NCBI RefSeq assembly: GCF_026107455.2
Contig: NZ_JAPCHY010000013.1
Location: 1-64,000, forward strand
Direction of reading: 5' to 3'
Length of the DNA stretch: 64,000 nt
Source of the DNA: Xanthomonas chitinilytica
GTDB taxonomy: Bacteria; Pseudomonadota; Gammaproteobacteria; Xanthomonadales; Xanthomonadaceae
Positions 17,772-26,931 of the stretch are shown here, in pieces; the first letter of the stretch is position 1, and each line of letters begins with the position of its first letter. A program made the translations under genes and the position numbers. The notes under the pieces are model-generated. The model did no database searches, was not told the origin of the DNA, and saw nothing but the letters and a program-made list of their open reading frames with translations.

Positions 17772-18782
17772 TCAGCGGGTGACGGCAGCGGCCTGCGGCC
17801 ACGACGCCTTCAGCCTTGTGAGCCCCTCGTCAATGGAAACGCGCGGCACGTAGCCGAAGTCGCGCCGCGCCGGCTCCATCGAATACCAGTGCGGCGTGCA
17901 CAGCTGCTCGGCCAGGAAGCGCGTCATCGGCGGCTCGCCGCGCAGGCGCAGCAGCGGCCACAGCCGTTCGCACACCGCGCCGATGCGGTAGGCCGCCTTG
18001 AAGCTGATCGACTTCTCCACCGCCGGCGCGCCGACCGCGGCCAGCAGCTTGTTGAGCAGCTCGCGCATCGGCAGCGGCTCGCCGTTGGAGATGAAGTACG
18101 CCTTGCCGGCGCAGGCCGCGCCCGGCGCCAGGTGCTCGAACGCGTCGAAATGCGCCTGCGCGGCGTTGTCGATGTAGGTGGTGTCCACCTTGTTCAGGCC
18201 GTCGCCGACGAAGCGCAGGCGCCCGGCATGGGCGCGCTGCGCCAGCCGCGGCAGCAGCTGGTTGTCGCCCGGCCCCCAGATCAATCGCGGACGCAACGCC
18301 ACGGTCGCCAGCCGCGCATCGTTGGCCGCCAGCACCGCGCGTTCGGCGATCGCCTTGGTCGCCGCGTACGGAGCCTGGAAGTCCTCGCCGTAGGGCACCT
18401 GGTCCGCACCCAACCCCTCCACCGGATGGGTGGCGCGATGGGTCACGCTGGGGGTGGAGGTGTAGACCAGCCGGCCGATGCCGTGTTCGCGACAGGCGGC
18501 CAGCACGTTTTCGGTGCCGACCACGTTGGCCTGGTGGTAGCTGTCGTAGCCGCCCCAGGCGCCGGCCTTGGCGGCGTTGTGGAACACCGCGTCGACCCCG
18601 GCCACGGCGTGGCGCACGGCGCCGGCATCGGCCAGGTCGCCGCGGATCTGGCCCACGCCCAGCGCCTGCAGTTCGGGATAGTGCCCGCGGTTGAAGCTGA
18701 GCACCTGGTGGCCGCGCTCGACCAGCCCGCGGCACAGCGCCTGCCCGAGGAAACCGCCGCCGCCGGTGACGAGGATCTTCAT
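17772..18782 (-). CDS. oleD: OleD, 2-alkyl-3-oxoalkanoate reductase
   Basis: The 336-residue extended short-chain dehydrogenase has the NAD(P) motif TGGGGFLG (6-13) and the catalytic YAATK (Tyr139, Lys143). In olefin biosynthesis OleD reduces the OleA product (2-alkyl-3-ketoacid) to a beta-hydroxy acid with NADPH. Its ATG overlaps the oleC stop as ATGA, which together with oleA and oleB nearby makes the assignment firm. Confidence 0.92.
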   Translation of the reverse strand: MKILVTGGGGFLGQALCRGLVERGHQVLSFNRGHYPELQALGVGQIRGDLADAGAVRHAVAGVDAVFHNAAKAGAWGGYDSYHQANVVGTENVLAACREHGIGRLVYTSTPSVTHRATHPVEGLGADQVPYGEDFQAPYAATKAIAERAVLAANDARLATVALRPRLIWGPGDNQLLPRLAQRAHAGRLRFVGDGLNKVDTTYIDNAAQAHFDAFEHLAPGAACAGKAYFISNGEPLPMRELLNKLLAAVGAPAVEKSISFKAAYRIGAVCERLWPLLRLRGEPPMTRFLAEQLCTPHWYSMEPARRDFGYVPRVSIDEGLTRLKASWPQAAAVTR

Positions 18783-20434
18783 GCGTGTTCCTTCAATTGC
18801 GCCGATGCCCATGCGGCCAGTTTCTCGCGGCCGATCTTGGCGTTGTGGCGGATGTCGACCGGGAACCCGGGATGGCGCAGGAAATGCGCGATGCCGGCGG
18901 TATGGGCATGTGCCTGCGCGCGTTCGCGCAGGTTGGCCTCGATGTCCGGCGCGGTACTGCCCGGCTGCAGTTCGTAGCACAGCACCGGCAGCTGCCGGCC
19001 CAGTTCGCCGACGCCGACCAGCGCGCTGCGGCGGATGCCGGGCACGCTGTTGAACAACGGCTCGACCTGTTCGGTATACAGCGGCCCGGCGGCGGTTTCC
19101 ACGCGCTGGGTCTTGCGCCCGCAGAACCACAGCCGGCCCTGTTCGTCGAACCAGCCGACGTCGCCCATGCGATGGACGATGCGCTCGCCGCCATCGTCCA
19201 GGCGTTCGCGGATCTTGGCCGCGGCGGTGGCCGCGTCGCGGTTGAAGTAGCTGTCGGTGGTGGTCGGCCCGGCCACGGTGATCTCGCCCACCTGCCCGGC
19301 CGGCAGTTCGCGCACGCCGGACCAGTCGGCGATCGGTGCGTCGTCGATGGCGATGATGCGCACCACGTTCGGCGCCACCACCGCCCCCACGCAGGTGCCG
19401 GCGCCGGCCTCGGTCGCGGCGCGGGTGGCCTCCAGCTCGCGGCCCTCGATCACCGCCACCGGCAGGCACTCGGTGGCGCCGTAGGGCGTCCAGAACTGGG
19501 CGTCGGCCGGCAGCAGCGCGCGCATCTTCGCCACCACGTCCGCCGGCACCGGCGCACCGGCCGAGGTTACGCGGGTCACGCCCGGCAGCGGTCGGCCATG
19601 CTCGGCCAGCACCCGCATCAGCGCCGGCGAACCGAACAGCTGGGTCACGCCGAAGCGGGCGATGGCGTCGTGCAGCCGGCGCGGATCGGCGCTGGCCGGC
19701 CGGGTCGGGTCCATGTCCGGGATCACCGAGGTCAGGCCCAATGCCGGGTCGAACAGCGCGAACGGCGGGAAGGTCGGCAGGTCGACGCCGCCGGGCTGCA
19801 TGCCGAAGGCGTTGCGCAGCAGTTCGATCTGGCCGACGAAATGGCGATGGCGGTAGACCACGCCCTTGGGCACGCCGGTGGAGCCGCTGGTGAACAGGAT
19901 CGCCGCCACCTCGTCCGCCGCGGTGGCCGCCAGCTGGCTGCCGGCGCCGGCGCCGGACGCCTCGATCCGCGCCAGCGTGGTGCCGCCCCAGGCCCAGCGC
20001 CGGCCCACCGTGACCAGCCGCGTGGCCGATTTCGACCAGCCCAGCAGCCGGCGCGCCAGATGCGCCAGCGGGATGCCGATGAACGCCTGCGGCTGCGCCT
20101 CGTCCAGGCATTGCTTCAGCGCGCGCTTGTCGATGCCCGGGTCGACCAGCACCGGCACCGCACCGACCTTGAACAGCGCGAACATCAGCAGGAAGAACTC
20201 CGGCGACGGCCGCACCATCACCACCGCGCGCACTCCGCGGCCGATGCCGTAGCCGGCCAGTCCGGCGGCGATGGCGTCGCTGCGCGCGTCCAGGGTGCGG
20301 TAGTCCAGGGTGACGTCGTAGCCGGCCAGTCCGTTGCCGGCGGCGCGGCGGCCGGGGCAGCGGATGGCGATCTGGTCGGGCCGCTCGCGTGCCAGCTCCG
20401 GCAGCCGCGCGGCGATGTTGCAAGGTTCGTTCAT
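18779..20434 (-). CDS. oleC: OleC, beta-lactone synthetase of olefin biosynthesis
   Basis: The 551-residue ANL-superfamily enzyme has the ATP-binding loop [11 protein letters not shown] (181-191), [10 protein letters not shown], and the C-terminal hinge region with FCGRKTQRV and the lysine near NAKIGREKL. OleC uses ATP to convert the beta-hydroxy acid from OleD to a cis-beta-lactone. It is followed with 4-base overlap by oleD. A Cys-rich YkgJ-type gene lies between it and oleB on the other strand. Confidence 0.92.
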   Translation of the reverse strand: MNEPCNIAARLPELARERPDQIAIRCPGRRAAGNGLAGYDVTLDYRTLDARSDAIAAGLAGYGIGRGVRAVVMVRPSPEFFLLMFALFKVGAVPVLVDPGIDKRALKQCLDEAQPQAFIGIPLAHLARRLLGWSKSATRLVTVGRRWAWGGTTLARIEASGAGAGSQLAATAADEVAAILFTSGSTGVPKGVVYRHRHFVGQIELLRNAFGMQPGGVDLPTFPPFALFDPALGLTSVIPDMDPTRPASADPRRLHDAIARFGVTQLFGSPALMRVLAEHGRPLPGVTRVTSAGAPVPADVVAKMRALLPADAQFWTPYGATECLPVAVIEGRELEATRAATEAGAGTCVGAVVAPNVVRIIAIDDAPIADWSGVRELPAGQVGEITVAGPTTTDSYFNRDAATAAAKIRERLDDGGERIVHRMGDVGWFDEQGRLWFCGRKTQRVETAAGPLYTEQVEPLFNSVPGIRRSALVGVGELGRQLPVLCYELQPGSTAPDIEANLRERAQAHAHTAGIAHFLRHPGFPVDIRHNAKIGREKLAAWASAQLKEHA

Positions 20435-20536
20435 CTTTCTATTGTCGCCGCTGCAGAAAATTCTTGCGCGCCCGGCCATCGCGTGGAAAATTCGCCCCCT
20501 CCCCTTCCGCTCGCTGCCGCCCAAGGCCGGTGCCCC

Positions 20537-20968
20537 ATGCCCCATCCCTGCCTCACCTGCGGCGCCTGCTGCACCCAGTACCGGGTGGCCTTCCACTGGA
20601 TGGAATCGGACGAGGTCACCGAAGGCGGCGTGCCGCACCAGCTCACCGAACGGCTGGACCCGCACCGGCTGTGCATGCGCGGCACCTATTCCGACCCGAT
20701 CCGCTGCGTGGCGCTGGATGCGGACATCGGCGTGTATTCGCGCTGCAGCATCCACCCCAACCGCCCCAGCGTCTGCCGCGAGGTCGATGCCTCGTGGGAA
20801 TACGGCAAGGCCAGCCCGCAATGCGACAAGGCGCGCATCGCCCACGGCATGCCGGCGCTGACCCTGGCCGACTGGCGCTGGCGCGACGCGGCCGACAACG
20901 ACGGCGACCACCCCGACGACAACGGCAACAGTCCCTCGTCGCCGCCGACCACGCCGATCGCCGCATGA
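20537..20968 (+). CDS. YkgJ/UPF0153-family Cys-rich metal-binding protein
   Basis: The 143-residue protein begins MPHPCLTCGACCTQYRV, the CxxCxxCC signature of the YkgJ zinc/iron-cluster family. Further Cys residues lie at 46, 57, 70, 80 and 96 (SRCSIHPNRPSVCRE). The C-terminal tail is acidic and Asn/Pro-rich. The role is unknown. It lies on the opposite strand between oleB and oleC, so it is not in the ole operon. Confidence 0.85.
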   Translation: MPHPCLTCGACCTQYRVAFHWMESDEVTEGGVPHQLTERLDPHRLCMRGTYSDPIRCVALDADIGVYSRCSIHPNRPSVCREVDASWEYGKASPQCDKARIAHGMPALTLADWRWRDAADNDGDHPDDNGNSPSSPPTTPIAA

Positions 20969-20978
20969 CCGCTTTCCT

Positions 20979-21046
20979 GTAGGAGCGACGTCAGTCGCGA
21001 CCGGGCCTTACCGATAAAGCCACATCGCGACTGACGTCGCTCCTAC
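20979..21046. repeat. GTAG-type REP-like inverted pair
   Basis: Arms at 20979-21001 and 21024-21046 are inverse copies of the GTAGGAGCGACG unit with one difference. The pair lies between the convergent ends of the YkgJ-type gene and oleB. Confidence 0.85.
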
Positions 21047-21063
21047 AGGGGCCGCGCCCGGCT

Positions 21064-21954
21064 TCAGCGGATCGGGTTGCGCTCCAGGAAGGCGCGGATC
21101 GCCGGCACCAGCACCTCGTGCTTGTCTTCCAGCACGTAGTGGTTGGCGTCGTCGAAGGCCATCACCTCGGCCTGCGGCAGCGCCTTGCGGAAACCAGCCA
21201 GGAAGTGGTGGTCGAAACAGATGTCGCGCAGCCCCCAGCCGATGAAGGCGGGGCGGTCGGCGAAGGACGGCAGCGCCTGCGCCGCGCGCTCCAGCAGCGA
21301 CCACGCCTTGTCGGCCGGCGACAGCGGGATGTCCTGCATGAAGCGGATGGTGGCGATGCGGTTGTCCCAGCTGTCGTAGGGCGCCACGTAGGCACGGCGC
21401 ACATCGCTCGGCATCCGCCGCGACACGCCCAGCCACGAGGCGCCGGCCGAGAACGCGTTGAAGGTGCGGATGAACCACTCGCCCAGGCACCAGTGCCGGC
21501 CCATGGCGATCTGCCACGGCATCGGCTTTTCCGCCGGCAGCGGGAACGCGGCGGTGTTGGTGATGACCAGCCGCCTGACCTGTTCGTGGTGCGACAGCGC
21601 CCAGCCGAAGCCGATCATGCCGCCCCAGTCGTGCACCGCCAGCGTCACCGGGCCGTCGATGCCCAGGTGGCGCAGCAGCGCGTCGAGGTCGTCCACCCGC
21701 GACTGCAGGGTGTACTCGTAGCGGCTGTCGTCCGGCTTGTCCGACAGGCCCATGCCGATGTGGTCCGGGACGATGCAGCGGTACCTGTCGCTCAGCCCGT
21801 TGAGCAGATGCCGCCACAGGTAGCTCCACGACGGGTTGCCGTGGACCATCACCACCACCTCGCCGTCGCGCGGGCCTTCGTCGAGGTAGTTCATCGACAG
21901 CCCGGGGCGTACTTCGAAGCGGTGGGGGGCAGCAGGGTAGCCGGGGAATTGCAT
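21064..21954 (-). CDS. oleB: OleB, beta-lactone decarboxylase (haloalkane dehalogenase-like)
   Basis: The 296-residue alpha/beta hydrolase has the oxyanion motif HGNPSWSY (39-45) and the nucleophile elbow VHDWGG (Asp109, Trp110) as in haloalkane dehalogenases, with the His in DDANHYVLED near residue 277. In the ole pathway OleB decarboxylates the OleC beta-lactone to the cis-olefin. Its distance from oleA (over 6 kb) is unusual and results from the intervening pseudogene and RM island. Confidence 0.9.
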   Translation of the reverse strand: MQFPGYPAAPHRFEVRPGLSMNYLDEGPRDGEVVVMVHGNPSWSYLWRHLLNGLSDRYRCIVPDHIGMGLSDKPDDSRYEYTLQSRVDDLDALLRHLGIDGPVTLAVHDWGGMIGFGWALSHHEQVRRLVITNTAAFPLPAEKPMPWQIAMGRHWCLGEWFIRTFNAFSAGASWLGVSRRMPSDVRRAYVAPYDSWDNRIATIRFMQDIPLSPADKAWSLLERAAQALPSFADRPAFIGWGLRDICFDHHFLAGFRKALPQAEVMAFDDANHYVLEDKHEVLVPAIRAFLERNPIR

Positions 21955-22065
21955 CGGGCGGGTTCACGCAATTGCGGACTGGGCGCGCATTGTAGGCCAA
22001 TACGCCACATGGGCCGCCCCCGGCACCCTGGTGGCACAATGGTCGCTGCCGACAAAGGAGCGCGT

Positions 22066-22664
22066 GTGACCGAGCCCTTCGACACTCTGATGGCGCGTAT
22101 CCGCGCCTGTCATCTGTACGAAACCCATCTGCCGCGGCTGCCGACCGGTGCTGCAAGCGCCGCGCGCTCCTGCTGATCGTCAGCCAGCGCCAGGACGCAA
22201 GGTACACGAGTTCAATGACTCCAGCGGCGGCCGCCTGCGCGACTGGCTTGGATCGACAAGGCCACGTTCTATGACGCGGACAGGATCATCATCGTGCCGA
22301 TGGGCTTTTGCTTCCCCGCTACTGACAGGAGCGGCGACCTGCCACCATGACCCGAATGTGCCCCACCCGGCACCCGCAGTTGCTCCCACGGTTGCAACAA
22401 CTGCGACTAACGCTGGCCGTCGGCCAATACGGTCAGGCCGGCCTGCTGGCCGAACGGCGTGGGCGCACCCTCACCGACACGGCGCAGGCATGGCGGCACC
22501 TGCAACACGGCGACCCCAGCCCACGCAACCGGCTGTGGCTGGCGCATAACCCGTGGCTCGAGGGCGAGCTGTTACCGGCGTTGCGATGGCAGGTGGCGGA
22601 GGTTCTGCGAACCACACCGCGCCCTGAATATTCCGTCACGGAAACTGCAGTTGCTCCACACTGA
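22066..22664 (+). pseudogene. Decayed uracil-DNA glycosylase-family gene
   Basis: Fragments of one protein family appear in three frames in order. A GTG at 22066 with AAAGGAG upstream starts VTEPFDTLMARIRACHLYE. A second frame then gives QPAPGRKVHEFND and GRLRDWLG. A third gives ATFYDADRIIIVPMGF. Finally, from about 22347, LTLAVGQYGQAGLLAERRGR and NPWLEGELLPALRWQVAEVL appear. This order matches uracil-DNA glycosylase superfamily proteins of the Xanthomonas type (QAPGRKVHE, then VPMGFC, then GQYA). At least three frameshifts and internal stops make it non-functional. It abuts the island's 3' end. Confidence 0.72.
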
Positions 22665-25143
22665 ACGCACCCGCACTCTGCAGCTTCCCTCCCAGCGCCC
22701 TCAGGAAGAAGAAGTCGCGCTCGCCGCGTTTGCGACCCACCATGTAAACGCGCCCGTATTCCGGATGCTCTGCGGTCGCCTTGTCCACCTCGCTGTCCTT
22801 GCCGGCAAGGAATTCACCCTTGACCTCCAGCAGGGCGATTCCCGCACCTTGGCGCGCTTCCAGGCAGACCACGAAATCCGGGTAATAGCCTTCCCCCTCG
22901 TCCCAGCGGTACAGCCCCACTCCCACCTTCGGTGGATTACGGTGCCACCACTTCACCAGCGGACTGGCATCGAGCAACTGCGCCACCGCCATTTCATCCG
23001 GGTTGAGACCAGGGGGAAAGACGCCATAGAGATTCCGGCTGGCCACAGGCAAGCGTTGCCCCGCCGCAATGCCGGCGGGAAGCGACACATCGATGTCCAT
23101 CACCCGTTGAAGCCGAAGTGATTTGTAGGCATCGCGCAGGAGTTGCGGTCGCCGGGCGAGCACCAAATCCAGTTGCTGCGCCAACGCCTCTTCATCGGCC
23201 GGTGGTTCGGCCCCCAGATCGACGATGGCACGTTCGAAACGCTCCAGCAGGCGTCGTTGCAGTTCGCGATCATTGGCTTCACCCAGACGCAGGCGGATCT
23301 GCTCCGCACGCCCGGCAAGCGCCTCTGCGGACATGGTGGCCCAGACGTCCTCGGTGGCCTCGGCAATCACGCTGCCCGCGGCAAACAGGTCGGTTTCGGC
23401 CCGCTGCACCTGAACCCGGTTGCGGTGGCGATCCACCAGCACTGCCGGCGAGAAGTCCATATGCGCGGCCACTCCCGCTTCGAAATCCTCCGCCAAAGGC
23501 GGCAACTTCTCGCCACGCAACGTCGCCGGCGCATCGCTTCGACGCAGGTACTCAAGCGGCCGGGAAGCCGCCTGCGCATACGAGGCCATGATCTGATCCA
23601 GTGGCCGGACAGCGCCCCCGGCTCCGCCCTGCATCGCCAGTACAGCCTGGGTCGCCTGGCCAAAACCCGCCAATCCCGCTGCCGCCAACACCACATCCAG
23701 TTCCGCCGCGCTTTCGCCTGCCACCGCTACCGCGTTTGCCGGATCGCGGCTGTCCACGATGCTGGCACCGGAGGGCGATACCAGCAGGCTCATCGGCTCG
23801 CCGCTGCGCGCCACCTGCACCTGTGCCATGTCACCGATCACCGTGACCACGGTCTGCGTCCCCACCTCCGGTGCCTGGGTCGTCAAGGCATTGATCTGCG
23901 CCGCCGCCTCCAGCAACCCCTCCTGCGATTCGGAATTGGCCAGGAACACATAGCCCTGGTTCAACATCGGCGACAAGTCGTCGCGCATCTGGAGCAGGGC
24001 GTGGCGGCGGACGATGCGGCCAATCAACTGGGTGCCGAATCCCACATCCCGTGCACCGCGCAAGGCAGCCAGCGTGAACGCACGTGGTGCATCAAATCCC
24101 AACGCCACGGCCATCTTGAAAACCAGGACTTCGACGTTCGGATCATTGGCCAGTACCAACAGGTCCGGATCCGGTTCATCGGCGGTATGCACACGCACGG
24201 CGGATGCATCGAATCCCAGCTCCTCGACCAGATGACGGCGTGCAGCCTCCTGCGCCGCCTTGCCATCAGGCACTTGCACCAGCATCAGTGGTGTCAATGC
24301 CACCGCGGACGCCAGCAGTTCCTCCCGGATGCGTCGGTGCATGGCCGTGCATTCGCGCAAAGCCAAGTGCTCGAAATCCACGAGTTGCGCGATGTCACCA
24401 TCACGGGCGATGAACCGCACCATGCGCACGCCGTCCTTCAGCAGGCCTGCCTGCACGGCATCATGGCGACTCACCGAGGCCCAATCCGCAGGCTCGCCCA
24501 CGGTGTAGCCGGTGGCGCGCTCGAATGCCGGCATGTCGGCATCGCGCGGGGTAGCCGTCATCAGCAGCGCATAGTCAGGCTTGAGTACGTCACTGAAGAA
24601 GCCGCGCGCCTGCGTGGCGCGCTGGAACCCATGGTGCGCCTCGTCCACCACGCAGCCGATGCGTACACCTTCGCTGCGTGCCAGTGCGATCAGCTCGTCG
24701 ATGGCCAGACCGGCATCACCGGACTGGCGCGCGCGCCGGCTTTCGGCGCTGCGGGCGGCCAACGAGGCCCAGGTGACCACGAACACACCGCCACCACGAA
24801 CGGTATCGAATTGCCGGTCACTGCCAAGATCGAACAACGCAAGTTCCGGCGCCTGCGCCGCGATCACCTTGCGCGACTGTTCCACCAGACCGGTGAAAGG
24901 GGCGAACCAGAACCACAGGATGCGCTCGGCACGCGAGGCTTCGCGCATGGCCTCCACCGCGACCAGGGTTTTCCCCGCACCGGTAGGGGCCTGCAGCACC
25001 ACCGCCCCGTCGTTGCGCCTAGCCTGCTCGATGCGTTCCGGCGTGTCGGCGGCGATGTGCGCGTATAGATCGCGCACATTGTCGATGCGGGCGTTGATCC
25101 CGGCGCGGACTTCGTTCTGGAAATCTTTGAGTGTTGCCGGCAT
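22636..25143 (-). CDS. res: Type III restriction enzyme, Res (helicase/nuclease) subunit
   Basis: The 835-residue superfamily-2 helicase has Walker A APTGAGKT (52-59), DEAH at 167-170, motif III MTATPR (195-200), and a C-terminal PD-(D/E)xK nuclease site: PD at 755-756 and EVK at 773-775. Type III Res cleaves DNA when complexed with Mod at two inversely oriented unmethylated sites. Its ATG (25143) follows the mod stop after one base, so it is co-translated with mod. Its 3' end overlaps the pseudogene tail by 29 bases. Length is somewhat short for Res (commonly about 900-1000). Confidence 0.92.
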   Translation of the reverse strand: MPATLKDFQNEVRAGINARIDNVRDLYAHIAADTPERIEQARRNDGAVVLQAPTGAGKTLVAVEAMREASRAERILWFWFAPFTGLVEQSRKVIAAQAPELALFDLGSDRQFDTVRGGGVFVVTWASLAARSAESRRARQSGDAGLAIDELIALARSEGVRIGCVVDEAHHGFQRATQARGFFSDVLKPDYALLMTATPRDADMPAFERATGYTVGEPADWASVSRHDAVQAGLLKDGVRMVRFIARDGDIAQLVDFEHLALRECTAMHRRIREELLASAVALTPLMLVQVPDGKAAQEAARRHLVEELGFDASAVRVHTADEPDPDLLVLANDPNVEVLVFKMAVALGFDAPRAFTLAALRGARDVGFGTQLIGRIVRRHALLQMRDDLSPMLNQGYVFLANSESQEGLLEAAAQINALTTQAPEVGTQTVVTVIGDMAQVQVARSGEPMSLLVSPSGASIVDSRDPANAVAVAGESAAELDVVLAAAGLAGFGQATQAVLAMQGGAGGAVRPLDQIMASYAQAASRPLEYLRRSDAPATLRGEKLPPLAEDFEAGVAAHMDFSPAVLVDRHRNRVQVQRAETDLFAAGSVIAEATEDVWATMSAEALAGRAEQIRLRLGEANDRELQRRLLERFERAIVDLGAEPPADEEALAQQLDLVLARRPQLLRDAYKSLRLQRVMDIDVSLPAGIAAGQRLPVASRNLYGVFPPGLNPDEMAVAQLLDASPLVKWWHRNPPKVGVGLYRWDEGEGYYPDFVVCLEARQGAGIALLEVKGEFLAGKDSEVDKATAEHPEYGRVYMVGRKRGERDFFFLRALGGKLQSAGAFSVEQLQFP

Positions 25144-25144
25144 G

Positions 25145-26905
25145 TCAGCGTCCGAAGCGTTCGCGCAGATAGTGCGGAATGGGGCGGAGGTCGAGTTCCG
25201 CTGCGATGCCGCGCAGCCGCTCCGGCGACCAGCAGTACAGCGCCGCACCGGGAACGGCGTGCGGCAGCCAAGCGCGCAGCCGCTCCAGCGAGGAAGCGCG
25301 GAAGTCCGCCAGATACGCCATGCCATCGGCATGGGCAAAGCCCTCGGCAGGCCACACCGACAGTGGCTGGTCGTGGATCAACTGCAAGGCATTCCAGACC
25401 TCTGCGTGTTCCAGCTTCAAGCCGAGGCGATGCCGCGGGACACGTCGCGCGCGCAGGTAGGCGAAATCGCCGCCCAGTCCCTCGACAGCTTGCCCCTTCG
25501 CGTTGACATAGCCACCCAGCACCTTGCGCACGCGCTCGGCGCAGACGTCGCGGCACAGGTTCTTGTCCGGCTGGTCCTCGGTGGCCTCGGTACTGCTGAC
25601 GAGGATGAACCTGCGGTTGCCACCGTCTTCGGCGTTTAGCTTGGCGACCGCTTGCGCTAACGTGCCGGAGCCTGCGAAAAAGTCCAGCACGGTGTCGCCT
25701 GGACTGGTGGCGATCCGCAGGATTCTCTCCATCAATTGCACAGGTTTTGGCGTGGAGAAAACATCGCCTGACGATTCGAATTGCAAGGTGTCGAGCAACT
25801 GCTTTTTGGCATCCTGCGTGTGACCGACTTCCGAATAGATCCACAGCGTCTGCGGCACGACACCTTGCTTCACTTCAGAGAGAAACCGTTTGACTGCCGG
25901 ATTGTTATCTCCATCCGTACCCCACCAAATACGCTGATCCCGGTCCAGTTCTTTGAATTTTTCTTCGGAGTAGACCCAATAGCGACCCGAGGGAGGCCCT
26001 ATGACAACTCGACCCGAAGGACACGTTACTGGATAAGTACCTTTACTGTAGTAGTTGCGAGCCGACATTCCATCAGCGCGCCAAAGGCCTCGCGGATCGT
26101 TATCAGGATTCTTATACGCACTATCCTGCCCAGGTGTCCGAGGCAAATAATTTGGTTTCCACTGTGGTGCGCTTTTTGCAAAAACGATAATGTACTCGTG
26201 ATCATCAGAAAAATGCTTTGCAGAATTTTTCGGAGCATATGCCTTTTGCCAGATCACGTTGGCGACAAAGTTGTTCTCCCCAAATACCCGATCCATCAGC
26301 ATCCCGAGCCGGAACAGTTCGTTGTCGTCGATGCTGACGAAGATCACGCCGTCGTCGGCCAGCAGCTCCTTCGCCAACTGCAAGCGCCGGTACATGAACT
26401 CCAGCCACAGCGAGTGGCGAAAGCGATGCGTCTTGTCGATGAAACGGTCGTTGTAAACGAAGTCGCGGTTGCCGGTGTTGTACGGCGGGTCGATGTAGAT
26501 GCAACGGATCGCGCCCTTGTGGCTCATCCGCAACGCACGCAGCGCATCGTAGTTGTCACCCTCGATTATGAGATTGCGCCAACCCTCGAAATGTGCATCA
26601 AAATCATCTCGGCCCTCGGCCCTCGGCCCTCGGCCCTCGGCCCTCGGCCCTCGGCCCTCGGCCCTCGGCCCTCGGCCCTCGGCCCTCGGCCCTCGGCCCT
26701 CGGCCCTCGGCCCTCGGCCCTCGGCCTGCCGGGCGCTGAAGCTGAGGCCAGGTTCCAGCGTCAGCGCAACATAGTCGTCATTGAGCGCCCGCTCGGCCTC
26801 GATCTCGTCGCGTTCCCACACCAGCCCCAACTGACGCTCGGCGTCGCGCCGCTGGAGCAGGCGGATCAAGGTGTCGCGGTCGAGATGGTCGTATTGCTTG
26901 TTCAT
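25145..26905 (-). CDS. mod: Type III DNA-adenine methyltransferase, Mod subunit, with heptanucleotide tract
   Basis: The 586-residue beta-class N6-adenine methyltransferase has motif IV DPPYNTG (139-145) before the SAM motif DFFAGSGT near residue 420, the order typical of type III Mod. Target recognition lies between them (roughly 170-400), where base composition is visibly more AT-rich. Residues 60-99 are encoded by 17 copies of a 7-bp repeat, giving a repeated EGRGPRA peptide. The ATG at 26905 has AAGGAAG upstream; ATGs at 26917 and 26932 are alternatives, the last touching the fic stop as TGATG. Mod methylates one strand and gives the complex its specificity. Confidence 0.92.
   Translation of the reverse strand: MNKQYDHLDRDTLIRLLQRRDAERQLGLVWERDEIEAERALNDDYVALTLEPGLSFSARQAEGRGPRAEGRGPRAEGRGPRAEGRGPRAEGRGPRAEGRDDFDAHFEGWRNLIIEGDNYDALRALRMSHKGAIRCIYIDPPYNTGNRDFVYNDRFIDKTHRFRHSLWLEFMYRRLQLAKELLADDGVIFVSIDDNELFRLGMLMDRVFGENNFVANVIWQKAYAPKNSAKHFSDDHEYIIVFAKSAPQWKPNYLPRTPGQDSAYKNPDNDPRGLWRADGMSARNYYSKGTYPVTCPSGRVVIGPPSGRYWVYSEEKFKELDRDQRIWWGTDGDNNPAVKRFLSEVKQGVVPQTLWIYSEVGHTQDAKKQLLDTLQFESSGDVFSTPKPVQLMERILRIATSPGDTVLDFFAGSGTLAQAVAKLNAEDGGNRRFILVSSTEATEDQPDKNLCRDVCAERVRKVLGGYVNAKGQAVEGLGGDFAYLRARRVPRHRLGLKLEHAEVWNALQLIHDQPLSVWPAEGFAHADGMAYLADFRASSLERLRAWLPHAVPGAALYCWSPERLRGIAAELDLRPIPHYLRERFGR
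26608..26726 (-). repeat. 17 tandem copies of a 7-bp unit inside mod
   Basis: On the plus strand 17 perfect copies of CTCGGCC run without a break (17 x 7 = 119 bases). On the coding strand the unit is GGCCGAG. The downstream frame is intact with 17 copies. Gain or loss of copies not in multiples of three moves translation into frames that stop at once: TGA at 26606-26604, or TAA at 26568-26566. Tracts near the 5' end of mod genes are the switch in known phasevarions. Confidence 0.95.
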
Positions 26906-26931
26906 GGCTTCCTTCATCGTCATGAAATCCA

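Noticed and set aside
18785-20968. 727-codon plus-strand frame spanning oleC and YkgJ region
   Set aside because: Only its last 143 codons (from 20537) are real; the rest is antisense of oleC.
26608-26726. CRISPR-like or minisatellite array
   Set aside because: Units are 7 bp with no spacers and lie inside a coding frame; this is a simple-sequence tract.
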